64,000 bases of DNA, taken from positions 14,232,431 to 14,296,430 of the forward strand of contig NC_092686.1 of NCBI RefSeq assembly GCF_964275005.1, in the 5' to 3' direction. The translations under genes and the position numbers were made by a program. Each line of letters starts with the position of its first letter. Position 1 is the stretch's first letter. This document shows positions 59,690 through 64,000 of the stretch, in pieces. Under the pieces are notes generated by a model, which ran no database searches, had not been told where the DNA came from, and saw only the letters and a list, made by a program, of their open reading frames with translations. The DNA comes from Diadema setosum (Eukaryota; Echinodermata; Echinoidea; Diadematoida; Diadematidae).

Positions 59690-62075
59690 ATCTCGCCGAA
59701 AGTGTGCATCAGGTCGCTGAATTTCACTTCTGAAAATGCAGAATCTCCATAGCGTGGGAGGGGTGTTCCCCCCCCCCCCCCCCCCCGGCGCAGAACACGA
59801 AGTGTAGATTGTCTCTGGATATTTATTTTTCCTACCTTTTTGATTGATTTTTTTTTCAAATATGCTCCCTGGAGGGCTCACTATAGTTTGCTGAATTTCA
59901 ATTCTAAAAATGAAGAATCTCCTTCATTTTTGGGGAGAGCACCGCCTCGGGGGGGGGGGGGGGGGGCGTCAATATGGAGGGGGAGCAAACATCCCCCCCC
60001 CCATAATTCCCAAGATGTGGATTTTTTCCATACGAAACTTTCCCAATATTTCACCCAAGGTGTGCACCAGATTGTTACATTTCAGTTTTGAAAATGAGAA
60101 ATCTCCGTCGTGTTGGATGGGAATACCCTCCGTATACCGAAAGTACACTTGGGAGAATGAAAAATACTGAATATTCCATCAAAAAGTGTTCACTAGACTT
60201 GTCACTTCAATTCAAACGTTATTCCAAAGTTTCCTCCCGTGGGAGGGGAATATCCTCTTCCTATTTACCATTAATTTAGATTGACAAGTATCAAAATTCC
60301 ATCAAAAATGTGTTTACGAGATAATTTCTTTTCCATTCTAGAGTAATGCAAAAGCTCTCTCGTATGCAGGGGTGCGGGGCAGTTGCCATAATATTACCCC
60401 CCCCCCCCCCCCAATGATTTTCGAGATGTCGAAGATATTCTTGCTTTTTTGATGGAAAACTGCCCAAATGTTTTACAGAAACTGTGCACGAGATTGTTGT
60501 TTTTCAATATTCTGCAAAATACAATATCTCTCTCGCGTTCTACCCATGTTGTTGGTCCTTTCCCATTGATTTAGTTCAGATCTTTAGATTGACAGATTTC
60601 CGAATAATTCATCAAAACATCTGTCATTTCAGTTTCATAAAATGCATAAGTTCCCTTGTGTGGGAATAGATATCCTCCCTCCCCCTCCCTCCCCCCCCCC
60701 CCCCATAGATTTAGTAGTAGTACACTTCGGGGATTGACAATTTCCGATATTCCATCAAAGACATGTTTACAAGATATTTCCAATTGGATTCGAAAAATGC
60801 AAAAGCTTCCTCGTATTGAGTGGCGTCAATCCTGGAATAAAAATATCGGGGGGGGGGGGGGGGCTATGCAAACACATGACTTTACCCCCGCCCTCCCCCC
60901 CCCCCCCTCAAAAAAAAAAAAAAAATCTTGCTTCTTTTTTTTTTCTTTGATAGAAACTGTCCAGATATTTCACCAAAAGTGCGCCAGATCTGAAAATGGA
61001 AAATGTCCCTATAACGTCGGAGGGATACCCCCTCCCACACCCTCCTCCTTTAGGCCAACTTCCATACACTTAGTATAGACTTTTGAGATTGACACTTTAT
61101 GGAATATTTCATCAAAAAGTGCGCACCAGATCTGTCACTTCGGTTCAAACATATTCCAAAGTTCCTTCACATGGGAAGGAGATATCCTCTTTCAGTTTAC
61201 CCTGTTCCCCTGCTGGGATCTTATTCATACATTTTTACACTTCTTTGTTTGACAGTATCTCAAATATGTGTGTTAGACAATATAACATTTTCATTTCGAT
61301 CCAAATGCAAAGGCTCCCTCGAATGGGAGGGGTTAGGGGACACCCCTTCCAACCCCCCCCCCCCGCCCCTTGCTATATTATGGCTACATTACATTACACG
61401 CTCCACCAAAGTGTGCGCCAGACATTCCAGATCTTTGAATTGCAATCATAAAGATGTAATTTTTAGCTCCCTCATGTAGGAGGGGGACACATCCTCCCAC
61501 ATCCTTCTCCCGCTTGGTCTCCCGCCATAAATGACTTGTTACACTTATCTGATGCAAATATTCGGATATTCCAACAAGAGTGTACATTAGATCGTTGTAT
61601 TTCAATTCTAAAAATGCAAAAGCTCCGTCGTGTGGGAAGGGGCTACCCCTCCCATCCCCGCTTCATTAACTTCCGTACTGTTATACAGTGATGGCGCACA
61701 CGCGGAACAAGAGCTGATTATACCCCGATTTAATAGTAATTCACATTTTTGTGAATATTTATTTGCCATAGTTTTTAAAAATTTCACCAAAAGTGTGCAC
61801 CAGATCGCTGAATTTTAGGTCTGATCGAAAATTCAAAATCTCCCTCGTGTGGGAGGGGGATACCCCTCCCACTGTCCCTTCCCCTTTAGGTCCCCTTCTA
61901 TCGACTTATATTAAGTGAATACTCACACGCGGATCAAGAGATAACACATACTACTTTCAATGACATTTCATCCATGAACATAGTCCATGACTATTCACAT
62001 TTCTTTCTATTTTGCATGAAGAATTTCAAAATTTCCTACATGAAGTGTGCACAAGATTATTGAATTTCACTAAAA
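59690..62075 (+). repeat. Diverged tandem array, about fifteen ~167-bp units
   Basis: The landmark AGTGTGCACCAGATCGxTGAATTTC-like block recurs at about 59701, 59885, 60058, 60187, 60308, 60482, 60603, 60760, 60976, 61118, 61270, 61409, 61581, 61793 and 62045. Each is followed, 20-40 bp on, by AAAATGCAAAAGCTCCCTCG-like sequence and a GC hairpin of the GTGGGAGGGGGATACCCC type, then in several units CCTTTAGG and a CATACACTTAG-like block. Unit length varies from about 120 to 250 bp. Long poly-C/poly-G runs have replaced several hairpins. Translated frames are artefacts. Confidence 0.85.
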
Positions 62076-62094
62076 ATGCAACAATTTCCTTGTG

Positions 62095-62165
62095 TAGCAC
62101 AGGGCTTTCTCACCCTCGCTTCAATCTACCGGCTTTCTCACCCTCGCTTCAATCTACCGATTCAT
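62095..62165 (+). repeat. Short tandem duplication at retroelement D boundary
   Basis: CTTTCTCACCCTCGCTTCAA with TCTACCG occurs twice in a row (29-bp period), followed by a partial third (ATCTACCGATT), just before the retroelement coding sequence begins. Confidence 0.85.
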
Positions 62166-62169
62166 CTAC

Positions 62170-64000
62170 CGATTTTTATGATTAAAGACAAATCTGTAAC
62201 AACCCCAATACGCCGCCAACCCAAACAATACTTGAAAATGTATAGAAATGAAACACCACAAAATATTGATTCATTGAATCAAGATTTATTTGAAGAACAA
62301 TGGGATGACGTCTTTGAACTCCAAGACGTTGATTCTTCTTATGAAATTTTTTTTACAAAAATTATTAGATTATTATGACAAACATATTCCTTTAACTACC
62401 AAGAGAAACGGAAGGAAAAGAGCCCGGCAACCCTGGATTACTCAAGGTCTTATATATTCCATTCTTACTCGAAACCGTCTTTATAAGATATCTCTGAGAA
62501 AACCCACTCCTGAAAATGTGAAAAGGTATAATATATATATAGAAATAAATTAACTACTTTAATTCGAGTTTCACGTAAATCATATATTTCAAATAAACTC
62601 GAATCTAACAAGGATGATAAAAGTGCTCTTTGGCGGACTGTTAATGAAATACTCAAAAAGAAACCTATGGAATGTCCTGATAGTATTACTCATAATGATA
62701 ATGTTATCACCAATCCTGACCAAATTGCAAATATTTTTAATAATTTTTTTGTTAATGTTGGTCCTTCTTTAGCAGCATCGATTCCCATAAATGATACAAA
62801 AAATTATAAAGAATATTTACCTGAAAATAATCAAAATTCTTTGTTTTTTACTCCAATTAATGAATCTGAAATTATTGATATTGTTCGACTTTTGAAATGT
62901 AGTAAATCCTGTGGGCCCGATAATTTGAGGGTGAATTTATTGAAAAAGATAATTTACCCCCTAGCAGCCCCTCTCACCCATATATTCTATCTATCCCTAC
63001 TTAATGGCAAGTTTCCAGACTTTTTAAAATCGCCAAAGTTATCCCCATCTATAAAAGAGAAAATCCATTAATGGTGAAAAATTATAGACCCATCTCATTG
63101 TTGCCTGTTCTATCGAAAATCTTAGAAAAAGCAGTTTACAAGCGTCTTTACTCGTTTATGATTGGAAATGATATATTGAATACGAATCAGTTTGGTTTTA
63201 GGAAAGGATATTCTACCGATTATGCTATAATCAAATCTGTCGATAATATTATTGATGCGCTTACTTAAAAAAGAACATATAATTGGAGTTTTTATGGATC
63301 TTAGTAAGGCATTTGACACTATTGATCACGACATTTTACTTGGAAAATTACAGAATTATGGCGTGAGAGGGATTACTTTGTCATGGTTCAGAAGTTATCT
63401 AAGTCATCGCAAACAATATGTTGCATTTAAATCTAGTCACTCATTATATTCTAACGTGTCATGTGGTGTCCCTCAGGGATCTATCCTCGGACCCCTACTT
63501 TTTTTGATTTACATTAATGACATCACCAATTGCTCCCCTCGTTTGAACTTCATCTTATTTGCAGACGACACTAACGTTTTTTTATTCTCATAAGGATATT
63601 GCAACACTGATTGATACACTTAATATGGAATTAGGTAATATTTCGAAATGGTTTAGAAGTAACAAGCTTTCATTGAATATTGATAAAACATGTTTTATAC
63701 ATTTTCATACTCTTCAATCCCAACCCACCCTTCCCAAAAGTATTTATATTGATGGTATAAACATTGCTGAGAAACACTCAACCAAGTTTCTAGGAGTGAC
63801 CCTAGATAGCAATTTAACTGGGAATACTCATGTGCAGAATATTACTACAGCAATATCTAAAACAACTGGTGTTTTAAGGAGAATAAAGTATTTGATTAAT
63901 GATCAAACTTTAATTATGTTATATAACACTTTATTTTTACCATATGTAATGTATTGCAGTATTGTATGGGGCAACTGTAGCAAAAGTAAATTAAATACAA
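62170..64000 (+). mobile_element. Non-LTR retrotransposon D, 5'-truncated, runs off the window end
   Basis: It starts within the endonuclease-RT linker (QWDDVFELQDVDSSYEIFF, a shift near 62360, then RKRARQPWITQGLIYSILTR). RT follows: NVGPSLAASIPINDTKNYKE, SCGPDNLRVNLLKKI, NYRPISLLPVLSKILEKAVY, FGFRKGYSTDYAI, then after a shift near 63265 [40 protein letters not shown] and FADDTNVF (about 63560). A further shift at about 63585 leads into FLGVTLDSNL and LIMLYNTLFLPYVMYC at the window edge. Same family as element A. At least four frameshifts make it inactive. Confidence 0.85.

Noticed and set aside
59569-61818. Numerous Gly/Pro-rich frames of 60-140 codons
   Set aside because: They recur with the tandem array units and run through poly-C/poly-G; no coding signal.

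Overview
This is a eukaryotic nuclear window. Genes are sparse and split by spliceosomal GT-AG introns, the background is AT-rich, microsatellites are abundant, and there are many non-LTR retrotransposons, hairpin MITEs and minisatellites. The mix of CR1/L2/Jockey-like retroelements, TTAAAGG-type fold-back MITEs and a group-I-like secreted phospholipase A2 fits a marine invertebrate deuterostome. An echinoderm, perhaps a sea urchin, is my best guess from repeat style; no single gene proves it.

Region by region. 1-8.65 kb holds a PIF/Harbinger pair in convergent orientation: the C-terminal four exons of a HARBI1-like DDE nuclease on + (590-4120; its N-terminus lies left of the window or is missing) and a complete four-exon Myb/SANT-like partner on - (8647 down to 4296). 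Their introns carry two fold-back MITEs and two local tandem duplications. 8.7-16 kb has no recognisable gene; it holds hairpin elements, CpG-richer patches and simple repeats. 16.1-20.1 kb is a degenerate non-LTR retroelement interrupted by a second, 5'-truncated one. 20-29.5 kb is mostly intergenic, with a possible two-exon gene end (22.4-22.7 kb), a palindromic minisatellite (23.4 kb), a TTAA-type MITE (24.2 kb), a Tc1 remnant with terminal inverted repeats (24.76-25.38 kb) and an L2-like 3' end (26.8-27.1 kb). 29.6-31.7 kb is a two-exon minus-strand gene for a 375-residue charged coiled-coil protein that I do not recognise. 33.5-40 kb has two retroelement 3' ends and a compound tetranucleotide tract. 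41.16-47.14 kb is a complete four-exon secreted phospholipase A2 gene on -, with a ~210-bp tandem array in its second intron. 47.5-53.2 kb holds further retroelement 3' ends and inverted-repeat elements. 53.2-56.6 kb is the best-preserved retrotransposon (endonuclease plus reverse transcriptase, broken by frameshifts). 59.7-62.1 kb is a diverged array of about fifteen ~167-bp units. 62.17 kb to the window end is another retroelement of the same family as the one at 16 kb.

The two Harbinger genes probably work together: in this family the Myb-like protein binds DNA and helps bring the nuclease to nucleus and target. The phospholipase is an independent secreted enzyme and the coiled-coil gene is of unknown role. 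I found no tRNA, rRNA or CRISPR. The less ordinary observations are the intact convergent Harbinger pair, the two GC-rich hairpin-bearing arrays at 44 and 60-62 kb, and the nested retroelement. None of these amounts to a demonstrated new system.
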